Positions 11,428-19,998 of a DNA stretch of 64,000 bases are shown here, piece by piece. Source of the stretch: Prorocentrum cordatum (Eukaryota; Sar; Dinophyceae; Prorocentrales; Prorocentraceae); the NCBI GenBank assembly GCA_963575745.1, contig CAUYUJ010018071.1, positions 127,501 through 191,500 on the forward strand. The letters run 5' to 3'. A program made the position numbers and the translations under genes. Every line of letters begins with the position of its first letter. Positions within the stretch are counted from its first letter, which is position 1. The notes beneath the pieces were generated by a model that searched no databases, had not been told where the DNA came from, and saw only the letters and a program-made list of their open reading frames with translations.

Positions 11428-11895
11428 ATGGCGCTCGCTCTTGGCAGCGCCGAGGTGGCGGCCCTCTTCAATGCCGGCCTCGTCACGCGCCAGACTCTCT
11501 TGTCCGCTGCGTGGAGGTTGGGGGAGATGGGGATGCTCGCCGAGGAAGATGACCTCAATTGGATGACCTCCGGCGTCGATGCGGGCTCCGCGGCGACGGT
11601 TGCAGCGCCGGCCAAGGCGCCGCCGCCGGCCGCGCCGGCCAAGGCGTCGCCGCCGGCCGTGCCCCCGAGTCCGCCACCGGCCAAGGCAGCGCCGCGGCGG
11701 CCAGGGGACCCATGGATGGATCGAGGCGCTGCTGTGGAAGAACACCACCATCATCACCATCACCACAGCCACCCGACCACCGTCATCTCATCTGATGTCG
11801 AGTCGGTGCGGGGCCCCCGCTGGGCGCACTACGCGTGCCTCGACCACGCGCGCGTGATCCCGGGCCTGATGTTCCGTCGCCACTGCTCAGAGTAG
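11428..11895 (+). CDS. N-terminal-domain protein with Ala/Pro linker and His run
   Basis: An ATG at 11428 follows a GC-rich CCCGCC run. Residues 1-50 (LGSAEVAALFNAGL..WMTSGV) are clearly related to the first 75 residues of the large ATPase gene at 13590 (LSSEEVLALVEAGV..WMQSGV), so the two share a small helical domain. A linker of repeated APAKAPPPA follows, then a run of eight His (about codons 107-114) and a Cys/His-containing tail. The frame ends in TAG at 11893-11895. The next ORF, at 11902, is in the same frame, so one stop codon separates this protein from a WW-like domain. Function is unknown. The shared domain suggests it belongs to the same element family as the downstream gene. Confidence 0.55.
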   Translation: MALALGSAEVAALFNAGLVTRQTLLSAAWRLGEMGMLAEEDDLNWMTSGVDAGSAATVAAPAKAPPPAAPAKASPPAVPPSPPPAKAAPRRPGDPWMDRGAAVEEHHHHHHHHSHPTTVISSDVESVRGPRWAHYACLDHARVIPGLMFRRHCSE

Positions 11896-11901
11896 GGGCC
11901 G

Positions 11902-12123
11902 ATGCGCCTTGCGGATCTCAAATGCTTCGTCGAGGTCTGCAAGGCTGTTCGCCCTCCAACTCACGGCAGTGGCAGCTGGATATCTATCCCCCAGGTATTG
12001 GATGGCTGGGAAACGTACTACCTGGACAACACTTTTACCACGCTGTTCTTCTATCACAACCCGACCGGCGCGAGCCAGTGGCACCCGCTGAGCGACGACG
12101 TCAGTGCGACGGGTGGCACCTGA
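11902..12123 (+). CDS. WW-like domain small protein or 3' part of preceding gene
   Basis: 73 codons from the ATG at 11902. Residues 33-63 (DGWETYY, then LFFYHNPTGASQWHP) have the spacing and aromatics of a WW domain: first Trp, Tyr/Phe-Tyr centre, N-x-T-G, second Trp and final Pro. WW domains bind proline-rich peptides, and the upstream linker is proline-rich. It is in frame with the ORF ending at 11895, with only GGGGCC between stop and ATG, so the pair may be one gene split by a nonsense codon. Confidence 0.55.
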   Translation: MRLADLKCFVEVCKAVRPPTHGSGSWISIPQVLDGWETYYLDNTFTTLFFYHNPTGASQWHPLSDDVSATGGT

Positions 12124-12509
12124 GCGCTTGAGCATCTGTTTGATTTGATTGCTGATCGTGGCGATGCTACTTTTCCTGTTGTACTAACATGCTTTGGGCC
12201 CGCCTCCCACCGCCTGGCCCCCGCGCCGCCGCTTCCGCTTGTATATCTATCCGACTGTTTTCGGAGACTCTCAGAGTTTATTTGTTCGCTTTGTCTTATC
12301 TTAAGAAACGACGCCGCGCTTGCTCGTCTGATATGTTGCATCAGTATATGCATTAGCTCCTTCCCGCTATCTCTCTCGCCTTCTCTCTCTCTCTCTCTCT
12401 GTCTCTCTACCTTGCATGTGCTCATTGTTTCTTCATATCGTCTTCCCTCTCTCTCACTCTGCTAACTGAGCTGCCATGAGAAGATCGCTCATCTTGCTTT
12501 CTGTGCATC
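12124..12509. other. Intergenic with CT microsatellite
   Basis: Unremarkable sequence containing a CT-rich run at about 12366-12410. No gene is seen. Confidence 0.5.
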
Positions 12510-12529
12510 TTGGAACGGGCTAATGTTCA

Positions 12530-13500
12530 CGAAGGGGCGTTGGCTTCTGACCGCGATCGATCAGGGCAACGTTGCGGTCGATTGCTTCGAGCAGCGGCCC
12601 CCTTAGAAAAAAACAGACAAGGGGCTCTTGCCCACTGCAGTTTTCGGAGGGCCATCAACCTGGCAGTGGGCAAGGGCGTTTCGGCCTGCGTGCGCCTCAC
12701 TGAACGTTCTCCAGACCTGACATCTGGCCGCGGCGATGAGTTTGCGCGGCCACAGAAAGAAATGCCAACTCCAGAAATAAATCTAGAGGTCCAGCCCGCA
12801 ATACCCAGGAACGCCAGCTTTAGCCCCCCACCGCCTACAGCTTTTTGATAGTCAGAAACCTGGTAGTGGGCAAGAGCCTTTTCCGATAGCCCATATTTTC
12901 ATGAACTAGCGATAGCTTCTGCGTGCGATCGATCAGGGCGACGTTGCAGCCAATTCTCTCGAGTAGTTATCAGAGCGAAGCCCAGGAGCTTCTGCCCGCG
13001 ATTGGTCAGAGCGACGTTGCAGCCGATAGCATTGAGCAGATGTCAGAACGAAGGCCCGAGGAACGCATTTCCGATCTCGACTCGTCCGTCTCTTTATATC
13101 TCTCTCTCTTTCTCTGTGCCAACCGAGCTCCCATGGGTGTCCGATCGCCCATCTCGATGTCGGCGTGCCTTGGAGGAATTATCTACGAAAGTGCGATAGC
13201 TTTTGCCTGCGATTGATCGCGGCGGCGTTCCAGCCGATTGCTTTGAACAGCTGTCAGAGCGAAGCCCAGGAGATCCCATCCCCGATCTCGACTCTCTCTC
13301 TTTCTCTCTCACTCTTTCTCTTTGTCAACCCAGCTCCCAGGGAGCCGATCGCCCATCTTGAATTCTGCGTGTCTCGGAACGAAGTACATGTATATGAAAG
13401 AGCGATAACTTCTGCCTGCGATTGATAGGAGCGACGTTGCAGCCGATTGCTCGAGCAGCTTTCAAAGCGAAGCCCAGGAGAGCTCATCTCCAATCTCGAC
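12530..13500 (+). repeat. Tandem repeat of about 210 bp upstream of ATPase gene
   Basis: The phrase GCTTCTGCCTGCGATTGATC..GCGACGTTGCAGCCGATTGC..GAGCAG..CAGAGCGAAGCCCAGGAG (interrupted here) recurs near 12543, 12915, 12988, 13205 and 13412. The last three full spacings are about 205-215 bases; the 12915/12988 pair is shorter. Each full unit also carries a CTCTCTCTTTCTCT run and a CCGATCGCCCAT phrase. The array ends about 90 bases before the ATG at 13590 and could be a regulatory or 5'-terminal array (inference). Confidence 0.75.
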
Positions 13501-13589
13501 TCGAGGGTCCTGCGCCCTCCTTCATATTTCCGACTCGAGGGCACGGCGCCCCCTTACAAATTGATTCGTTGCTGTTACTCAGCATCCCA

Positions 13590-14222
13590 ATGGCGTCGTC
13601 GTTGCAGCTGGATCTCAGCAGCGAGGAGGTTTTGGCGCTCGTCGAGGCGGGCGTCATTTCAGGCCAAACAATCCACGACGCCTATCGTGCAGCAGCAGCA
13701 TCGGCCGGATGGCCTCGCAGCGACTTGCCTGAGATTGACGTCTTGGAGTCTTTGGTGGCGAAGGGCGTCCTGACGAACGAGGGCGTCCTTGACTGGATGC
13801 AGTCGGGCGTGGTGATGGCGCAGACAGGACCCGTTGGCGGGCGTTCGTCGAAGCCTCGCCGCCGCCCGACTGATCCGAAGGACAAGGCGCCTTGGTACAC
13901 GCGCGGCTTGAATGCCCCCATCTTCGTGAAGACAGACCTCCAGCCGGAGCTGGCGTTGCTTTCGCGCCAGGGCAACTGCGTCGCGCACGGCATCGGCCAC
14001 GTGATCGGCAAGGCGCTGGATGCCGTAGCATATGCGAAGATCTTCCCTGCCGCCGCTTCGCGTGGCCGCAAATACGTGGACGTCGCCGCTGCGCTGGGCG
14101 TTGGTTTGCAGGAGGCGCCTGGGCGGGCTTGCGTCGTCGGCGCGTCGGAGAGCGGGCAGGCGCGCTCGATCGGTTCGCGGGGGACTGCCAGTCGCGGCCC
14201 CCCGTCGGGCCGCGCAAAATGA
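13590..14222 (+). CDS. N-terminal domain plus protease-like domain A (first half)
   Basis: The ATG at 13590 is the first of this frame after the repeat array. Residues 8-75 form the helical LSSEEVLALVEAGV..WMQSGV domain shared with the ORF at 11428. A basic linker (about 85-100) follows. Residues 127-150 (RQGNCVAHGIGHVIGKAL) look like the nucleophile segment of a papain/OTU-type cysteine protease, with Cys130 at 13977-13979. The matching histidine segment (GHCTGVRV, His codon 14351-14353) is in the next frame. The stop TGA at 14220-14222 overlaps an ATG at 14219-14221, so the second half could be reached by an intron, a frameshift or stop-start reinitiation. No named family is assigned; the protease link is by motif pattern and by similarity to two more copies at 18,180-19,200. 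Confidence 0.6.
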   Translation: MASSLQLDLSSEEVLALVEAGVISGQTIHDAYRAAAASAGWPRSDLPEIDVLESLVAKGVLTNEGVLDWMQSGVVMAQTGPVGGRSSKPRRRPTDPKDKAPWYTRGLNAPIFVKTDLQPELALLSRQGNCVAHGIGHVIGKALDAVAYAKIFPAAASRGRKYVDVAAALGVGLQEAPGRACVVGASESGQARSIGSRGTASRGPPSGRAK

Positions 14223-16018
14223 TTCCCTCGAATCTGTCGGGCGCGCGGCCCGCTTCGCCGTTGCCGCCGCTGACGCCGAGCTCTCGCAAGGTGAGCGACC
14301 TTTCTCTCCCTGGCGCCTACCTATGTCATCAGTCTGGCAAGAGAGTGGGGCATTGCACGGGAGTTCGCGTACATGATCGCTACGTTACCATTTGGGAGAA
14401 TAAGTACAAGTTTGAAACCACGTCCAAGGTATCGGCGCCGCCAAACATGTTGATTTTCAAAGTCATCATCGCTGACAAGGGAGCGCATGGCCATTGCCTG
14501 GGCCGTCGTCTGCGCGGTCTCAGGGCTGGCACGTCTCGCGGGGGGGCTCCGCACTTATCGCAGTATTCCAGAGATTTGGGGGCGGTCATAGAGGACTCGG
14601 TGATCCCTGAAACACAGGCTGCAGAATTCGAGGTGCCAACGCAACCGGGCGACCCCCCGACGGTTGGCGCCGAGGACACGATGGCGGCCGAGATATCTGA
14701 GGGAGCTCCTCGAGACGCCGCCATGGTCGCGGCCTTGGCGAAGCGGATGCGCATCGCGGGGGCCGCCACTTCCCGGGAGACGTTCAAGTCGATGTGGTCC
14801 GACGTGACGGAGAAGTCCTCGAAGCTCGCGAACTCGTCGGCCGCCGACCCGCCTCAGTTTCACGGAGTGGTGGCTGCTACGGAGAGGCTTGCCGATATCG
14901 TTAACAAAAACCACGAGGAGTGGAACGACGATGTCAAAAGGCTTGGGATGGCAGCTCTAATGCTGTATCGGAGCAGGCAATCTGATGTCAGCCTCCTTCA
15001 GCACGTTCAGCTTCTCTGGGTGCTTCTGGGCGGGCGCGAGCTGCGGGCGCACTCAGGTCGTGCTTATTTTTACGATCATTCCCTTGGACATTTCGAGGGC
15101 TTCGACGGTCTCATGCCGCCGACCGTGCTAGCTGCCGCTGGCAATGCCATGCTGACCTTGGAAGGGTTGTTCAGGTCCTTCAAGGCGCCTGTCGCGCGCA
15201 AGGACGCGGACGTACTGAATGCGATCGATTCGTCCATCAAGGAGGCCTTGGCGCAGAACAACAACGACTTGCCGAGTGCAATGTTGACTTTCCATGACAA
15301 CTGCATGTTCAACAAAGGCAATAACTTGTTGAAAGCAGGGAGCGCCGCGCCTGGCAGGCAGAGCGAACCGGGCGGCGACGGCGAGGATGCAGAGGGCGCC
15401 CTTGCAGCCCCTGCACCGGACACGAGCAATTCGGCTGACAGCTGGTTCGTGCTAACGGCTCAGACCATATCCAAAGTGTCAACTAAGCTTCAGTATGAGT
15501 TGTTTGGAAACAAGTTGGTTCCTTATTTCATTGAGTGGTGTTCAACTGACATGCAGCGGGTTCCAGGATGCGCGTGCGCTGACTGCTGCGTGTTGTACGA
15601 TCGCAGCGCTTTCGAGAACGTTTGCTTGTTGTCGTCTCGTTCACCAGAGAACAACATATATCTCGGCATCCCGACACCTCTGCTGGACCCGGTGCTTGAC
15701 GCCGCCATGGAGCGCGTTCAGCGCGTGTATGAGCAAACTTTTTGGTCTATACCCGAATCGTTCGTCTTCGGCCAGGCAGCGCAGGCATTGGCCAAGCGCG
15801 GTCAAAACATCGATCAAATAACTGTGTATTGGGGGCCGGGCGGCGTCGGCCTATCCCTCTACACGTCGCACTTGCACGCGATGTACGGCGATAAGAACCA
15901 CAAGTTCTTTGATCCGAATATATATTTTCCAGGACGAGGAGATGCGGAAGGTGGTGGAACTCTTGGTCGGCGGCTGCATCTTCACCGGCCAGGAGCGGCC
16001 CTCGGGGCAGAGGAGTAG
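14219..16018 (+). CDS. SF3/D5-like P-loop ATPase, amino-terminal part
   Basis: This frame carries the His half of protease-like domain A (LPGAYLCHQ..GHCTGVRV), then about 450 residues of helical sequence, then the ATPase core. The P-loop GPGGVGLS lies at 15833-15856. The usual Lys of GxxxxGK[ST] is Leu here. FFDPNIYF follows, and just after it (near 15930) the conserved sequence moves to another frame through a single extra base in a TTTTCC run. The last 28 codons of this frame are then nonsense. SF3/D5 ATPases are replicative helicases of viruses and replicons. I recognise this version as a type common in dinoflagellate genomes, but that cannot be tested here. Confidence 0.65.
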   Translation: MIPSNLSGARPASPLPPLTPSSRKVSDLSLPGAYLCHQSGKRVGHCTGVRVHDRYVTIWENKYKFETTSKVSAPPNMLIFKVIIADKGAHGHCLGRRLRGLRAGTSRGGAPHLSQYSRDLGAVIEDSVIPETQAAEFEVPTQPGDPPTVGAEDTMAAEISEGAPRDAAMVAALAKRMRIAGAATSRETFKSMWSDVTEKSSKLANSSAADPPQFHGVVAATERLADIVNKNHEEWNDDVKRLGMAALMLYRSRQSDVSLLQHVQLLWVLLGGRELRAHSGRAYFYDHSLGHFEGFDGLMPPTVLAAAGNAMLTLEGLFRSFKAPVARKDADVLNAIDSSIKEALAQNNNDLPSAMLTFHDNCMFNKGNNLLKAGSAAPGRQSEPGGDGEDAEGALAAPAPDTSNSADSWFVLTAQTISKVSTKLQYELFGNKLVPYFIEWCSTDMQRVPGCACADCCVLYDRSAFENVCLLSSRSPENNIYLGIPTPLLDPVLDAAMERVQRVYEQTFWSIPESFVFGQAAQALAKRGQNIDQITVYWGPGGVGLSLYTSHLHAMYGDKNHKFFDPNIYFPGRGDAEGGGTLGRRLHLHRPGAALGAEE

Positions 16019-17501
16019 CATGCGCCAGGACTTGCTCAAGAAGTTCGCCACGGCCGACACCATCGCGGGGAGACTGCCGTACTCCATCTTGACGAAGATG
16101 TACAGGATCATCGGGTGGAAGCGCATGGAGGTAAACCAGTTCTTCACTTTCGACAACGTCAACGAGCACAACCTGGAGTCTATTGTGCGCCGCATCGCCA
16201 TCATCAAGATACAGTCGCGGTTCTTTGACAAGCTCTACGTTGATAAGATTATTCTCACCGACCCGAGCAGATACGGCATCTTCGCGCGCGATCCCGACGC
16301 CAAGGACTTCATGATTAGCGGGGCCGCAGTTGCGGCAGGCCATAAGATTCAGTACGCGTTCGAGGTGGAGAACGGGCCCGAGGCGTGCAGAGACATTTTG
16401 GTGAACTACACGAAGTGCGGCGGTGACCATGGAGTAACCGAGAAATACGTCAGGATCGCTTGTCATATCAAGGCGGCCAACGCTGCGGAATCAGCGGCGA
16501 GCGCTGTCGCCGAGGGCTTGGTTGACCCGCCGTCCCAGGACGGCCATTTGCCGAGTTCGCCGATAGTCCTTCTCAGCAACCATTTGGTGAAGGAGCTGCA
16601 GCGGAAAGGATTGAACTACTTGACTTACAGCGTGTTCCGAGCGTCTGCAACACCTCCCGGCGCTAGGCTGAAGGGTAACAAAGAAGAACAATGGGAGTCG
16701 TTGAAAGGCAGCGACTTGTGGATCGACGTCGGTTCCAAGGGCAAGGCGGAAGATCGTCTGATTCCGCGCGTCAAGACTCAGAGAGACGCTTCGATTCTTT
16801 GTTCACGGCGGCCGCCATGCTGCGATGCGATATACCCGGAGCATTGCGACGCATCGGCGCTGGAGGCGGCGCGGTGTACATCCAGATTGGCCAACGAGAA
16901 GACTTTGGCAGGCGCGTTTAACGCGCTCGCATCGGCGACTGCTCCTGCGCGGGGGCGGCCAGCGAAGGGCGTCCTCGAGAGGATCGAGAGTTTGGATGAG
17001 AGGGCACAGAAGATTTTGTCAATGACAGAGACGTCGCAGCGGCTGCTTGACCGGAGTAAGAGGTCGGCCGACCTCGAGGTTCAGAGAAGGAAGTTGGCCT
17101 CGAAGCAGCCGAGCGTTGAGAAGTCTCCAACCCGCCATACTGGAAGGAAAGAAACAGTCCCGCTTGACAGCTTCAAGAGCTACAGGCGCGCAGTGGAGTG
17201 GCCGTCTCGGCAGTACGTCAACGAGGAGCTCTTGGCGCAGGCCATGGACCAACGATTACAGCACGTGTTTTTTTCGAGCACTTTCGATTTGGATTTCGTG
17301 AACTGCGTTTTTTGTTTATTGGCGCAGATCATTGAAAAGTTGGGGATCATTGACGCTCAGCTGTTCGCGGACGAGATTGCTGCGCTACAGCGCGTTCGCG
17401 CAGATCGAGAGGGCGTCTGCAGGTTGGAGTCTGAAAGCCGTCCGCGCTTCCTCGCTCGTCTCGATGCGGTTTCCTTGGCCTGGTGCGGCTTGGGGAAATA
17501 G
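15930..17501 (+). CDS. SF3/D5-like ATPase, carboxy-terminal part and basic linker
   Basis: This continues the ATPase in a second frame, starting QDEEMRKVVE, an acidic pair that may serve as Walker B. Next come GCIFTGQE, SMRQDLLKKF and GWKRMEVN, where the final Asn fits the SF3 motif C/sensor position. NLESIVRRIAIIK resembles the Arg-pair segment after it. No ATG begins this piece (its first possible start is TTG), so it is not an independent gene. From about 16,470 the protein becomes a less conserved, basic, coiled-coil-like linker (RIESLDERAQKIL..SKRSADLEVQRRK). The frame closes at 17,499-17,501, and the next domain is in another frame. Confidence 0.65.
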   Translation, partial: QDEEMRKVVELLVGGCIFTGQERPSGQRSSMRQDLLKKFATADTIAGRLPYSILTKMYRIIGWKRMEVNQFFTFDNVNEHNLESIVRRIAIIKIQSRFFDKLYVDKIILTDPSRYGIFARDPDAKDFMISGAAVAAGHKIQYAFEVENGPEACRDILVNYTKCGGDHGVTEKYVRIACHIKAANAAESAASAVAEGLVDPPSQDGHLPSSPIVLLSNHLVKELQRKGLNYLTYSVFRASATPPGARLKGNKEEQWESLKGSDLWIDVGSKGKAEDRLIPRVKTQRDASILCSRRPPCCDAIYPEHCDASALEAARCTSRLANEKTLAGAFNALASATAPARGRPAKGVLERIESLDERAQKILSMTETSQRLLDRSKRSADLEVQRRKLASKQPSVEKSPTRHTGRKETVPLDSFKSYRRAVEWPSRQYVNEELLAQAMDQRLQHVFFSSTFDLDFVNCVFCLLAQIIEKLGIIDAQLFADEIAALQRVRADREGVCRLESESRPRFLARLDAVSLAWCGLGK

Positions 17502-17589
17502 GCCCAGGGGCGTTTTAGTCCGCTGTGGGGAGGGGATGAGGCGGAGGGAGAGGGTCCATGGGGCAGGTGCTTTGGCGAGCGAAGAAGCA

Positions 17590-19527
17590 TGGGCGAGCTT
17601 TCCTCTGGCTCCTGATAGGGACGTCTTCAAAATGTTGCCGTTCAAGGGCAAGCAAGTCTTGATCAAGCTGATATGCGGCGGCGCTTTGCCGAAGGAGTTG
17701 TCCGAGAACGAGTTCGCCAAGATGCTGGTGAGAACAGCGCGTTTCCTGCGTTGGCTAGCCGTGGGGCTGTACCCGGAGCAGTTCAAGCTCCTAGAGTCCG
17801 CGCAGGACAAGTGGTCAGAGGCATCGCTGGCCAGCTACATGTGGCAAGGCGTTGAGGATTATTGTTTGGAGCAGTGGGTCGACTTTGTCATGGAAGAGAA
17901 AGTCAGTCACGTATCTTTGCATTTCGACGGCCTGCGCGTCGACAAGGGGCGCGTCCTTTTGAGCCAGGCGGGCGGCGATGCGCAGGCCACGGCAGTTTCG
18001 GACGCAGAGAAGGTCAAATCCTTTTGCAAGAAATCTGAGGAACGGATTCTTGCCACTACGGGTTATTCCGTAAGCATCAGGAACAAGGAGAGATATTATT
18101 TTATTGATCTTCTCCGTGCGAGCGCATTTGACGTTGAGCCTGCAGATGCGCCGAGCGACGTCGAGGCGCTGTTCTCTGCCGGCAATGGCATCTTCTGCGC
18201 AATGGCTGCGCTCGCGGGCAACTGGTCGGATATGTCGACGAAGGCCGCTGCCGCCGCAACGCCTCCCAGCGCAGCGGCGGCCTCGGCGGCCTCGTCGCCG
18301 CTGTTCTGGGCGCCGCCTCGGCGCTCGTATCGGACATGTGCGAGAGCGGCCAATGTGAAGCTGTTGCCCGTGGAAGTGCCACAGGAAAGTTGTCCTGGGC
18401 TATTCTTAGTGCACTGCGAGCCAGACGTTGCGCCGCTTTGCGTCGGCATCGACGTGAAACAGCGTGGGCCGCACAAGTGCTACGTCGGCAGGGAGCGCTG
18501 GAGTCTGCCGGCCGGGGCGCTGGACGAGGCGGTGTTGGCGGCTCTCGATCGGTGTATGGTAGTGGCATTTCAGATGAAGCCCGCCGATCGAGATGACGAA
18601 GATCATCGAGATAGTTCGTTGGATGGCGCATTGGATTTATTTGCGGGCGCCGGCATCGAGGACAATGTCGCCGCCGTCTGCCGCGCGCGCAGACGCCGCT
18701 CGCTCGCGGCGCGCGTCGCCGCAGGTAGCCCGAGCTCAGACCGCTCTCTGTCGCCGCCCTCGCCGGCCAGCCCAGCTGCGCAGCGGGGGGCGGCAGCTCT
18801 TCGCGAGCTCGGTTGTTCAATTCGCGGCATCGTGCCTTTTGACCGGCGACGTCTGACGTGGCACGGCAACTGCATCCCGTTCGGCATTGCGGCGCTCACT
18901 GGCGATTGGGATGGCGTCGTCGCAGCGGCGACTGTGGATTCGGACGAGAACGCAGCAGCTATGGCGAGCGGCCTTCGTCGATATAGTGACTGCGCCAATC
19001 TCTTTGGCGTTTCATTGCGGCCAGTGCCGACGACGGCGGTGGAGACACTTGGCCGATTTCTTGTTCACGGAAAAGTTGCAGGCAGAGAACATTGCGCAGC
19101 TGTCGAAGTATTCGAGCACGGCGGCAGCATCTTACACTCAGAAGGGTTATCTTGGGACGTACCTCGAGTTTGTCTCGACGCTTGCTTGCGGATTATCCTC
19201 GACTTCGGCGTCGAGCCGGCGTTCGCTCTCGGCGGCGGGCATTCGTCGACCCTTGGCGATGACGTCGCTGCACGCGACGCCATGGACATGGTGGCCGGAG
19301 CCGGCGTCGAGGAGGAGGGGGCCGTTGACGTCGCGAACGCCGACGACGAGCACGCCGAGGAATTGGATGACGATTCATGCGTGCGCGTGCATGCGAATCT
19401 CTTGCAGCTTCTACGCGACGAGGTTACTGACTTCGAGATGATCGTGAAGTCGCTCTCTCGCACAGGCGCCACGAAGGACGGGAATGGGAGCGTTGCAAGG
19501 CTTGCACAGAAAATGCGAGAATGGTAG
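17590..19527 (+). CDS. SLHFDG domain plus two protease-like domains (B, C)
   Basis: This third frame opens upstream of LPFKGKQVLIKL (17,636) with no convincing start, so it is probably an exon or frameshifted continuation of the ATPase gene. A helical domain ends in HVSLHFDGLRVD (Asp codon 17,926-17,928), an acidic motif on a predicted strand. Two homologous domains follow. Copy B (about 18,120-18,560) has GNGIFCAMAALAGNW and LFLVHCEPDVAPLCVGI. Copy C (about 18,800-19,210) has GNCIPFGIAALTGDW and RFLVHGKVAGREHCAAV. Copy C keeps the Cys (18,871-18,873) and His (19,090-19,092) that match domain A; copy B has Gly and Leu there and is probably inactive. An acidic tail ends at TAG 19,525-19,527, ten bases before the transposase ATG. 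Confidence 0.6.
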   Translation, partial: WASFPLAPDRDVFKMLPFKGKQVLIKLICGGALPKELSENEFAKMLVRTARFLRWLAVGLYPEQFKLLESAQDKWSEASLASYMWQGVEDYCLEQWVDFVMEEKVSHVSLHFDGLRVDKGRVLLSQAGGDAQATAVSDAEKVKSFCKKSEERILATTGYSVSIRNKERYYFIDLLRASAFDVEPADAPSDVEALFSAGNGIFCAMAALAGNWSDMSTKAAAAATPPSAAAASAASSPLFWAPPRRSYRTCARAANVKLLPVEVPQESCPGLFLVHCEPDVAPLCVGIDVKQRGPHKCYVGRERWSLPAGALDEAVLAALDRCMVVAFQMKPADRDDEDHRDSSLDGALDLFAGAGIEDNVAAVCRARRRRSLAARVAAGSPSSDRSLSPPSPASPAAQRGAAALRELGCSIRGIVPFDRRRLTWHGNCIPFGIAALTGDWDGVVAAATVDSDENAAAMASGLRRYSDCANLFGVSLRPVPTTAVETLGRFLVHGKVAGREHCAAVEVFEHGGSILHSEGLSWDVPRVCLDACLRIILDFGVEPAFALGGGHSSTLGDDVAARDAMDMVAGAGVEEEGAVDVANADDEHAEELDDDSCVRVHANLLQLLRDEVTDFEMIVKSLSRTGATKDGNGSVARLAQKMREW

Positions 19528-19537
19528 AGATCGTAAG

Positions 19538-19777
19538 ATGGGATCAGGTCGGTACGTTGCTTCAGGCACTAAGCAGTGGAAAGTCATCCAGGCGTTGTTT
19601 GACGACGACATGTTATCAAAGCATCAACCGAAGAACTTGCTGCAGCGCAGTGCCGATCTCATGCGGCGGTCGGTGAGCCCGCCGTTGCGGTGTCTTGGTG
19701 TTGACAAGCAGATTCGGCTGCTCCTTGACCACGACGGGCCCCGGTTTGTCAACTTCGAGGTTCTCGCGAGAGATGGC
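19538..19777 (+). CDS. DDE-type transposase, exon 1
   Basis: The ATG at 19538 starts MGSGRYVASGTKQWKV and runs about 80 codons to FEVLARDG. It includes NLLQRSADLMRRSV and VDKQIRLLLDHDGPRF. I recognise this as the start of a transposase-like family abundant in dinoflagellates. An in-frame ATG at 19484 would add 18 residues but overlaps the preceding gene. Beyond about 19,777 the frame holds only low-quality sequence with a G homopolymer, so the exon probably ends here. Confidence 0.65.
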
Positions 19778-19998
19778 GCGCTCCAAGCCAGGCTCGGGCT
19801 GGAAGAAAGAGCAGGATGCGGAAAGGGGGGGGGGGGTGCGACATCTGTTTCGCGCAGCTGGTTTCGGCTCCGCCCGTTGAGCCCGTTCTTCGACGCGCGG
19901 GCGCCTCCCGGCGTTGCGGGGCGCCGGGGACAGTAGCTGCGTGAGCTGATTGCGCGCCCTGCCCTTTGCCATCCTACTCTTTCGTCGGCTTCGACAGG
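19778..19998 (+). other. Probable intron in transposase gene
   Basis: About 220 bases separate conserved coding in frame 2 from conserved coding in frame 1. The segment contains a G12-type run near 19,828 and no conserved protein. It begins in a GCGCGC context and ends TTCGACAG before GCGTGGGAAAC. GC-AG introns are common in dinoflagellates (established knowledge). The exact boundaries do not resolve cleanly by phase, so this is tentative. Confidence 0.45.
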
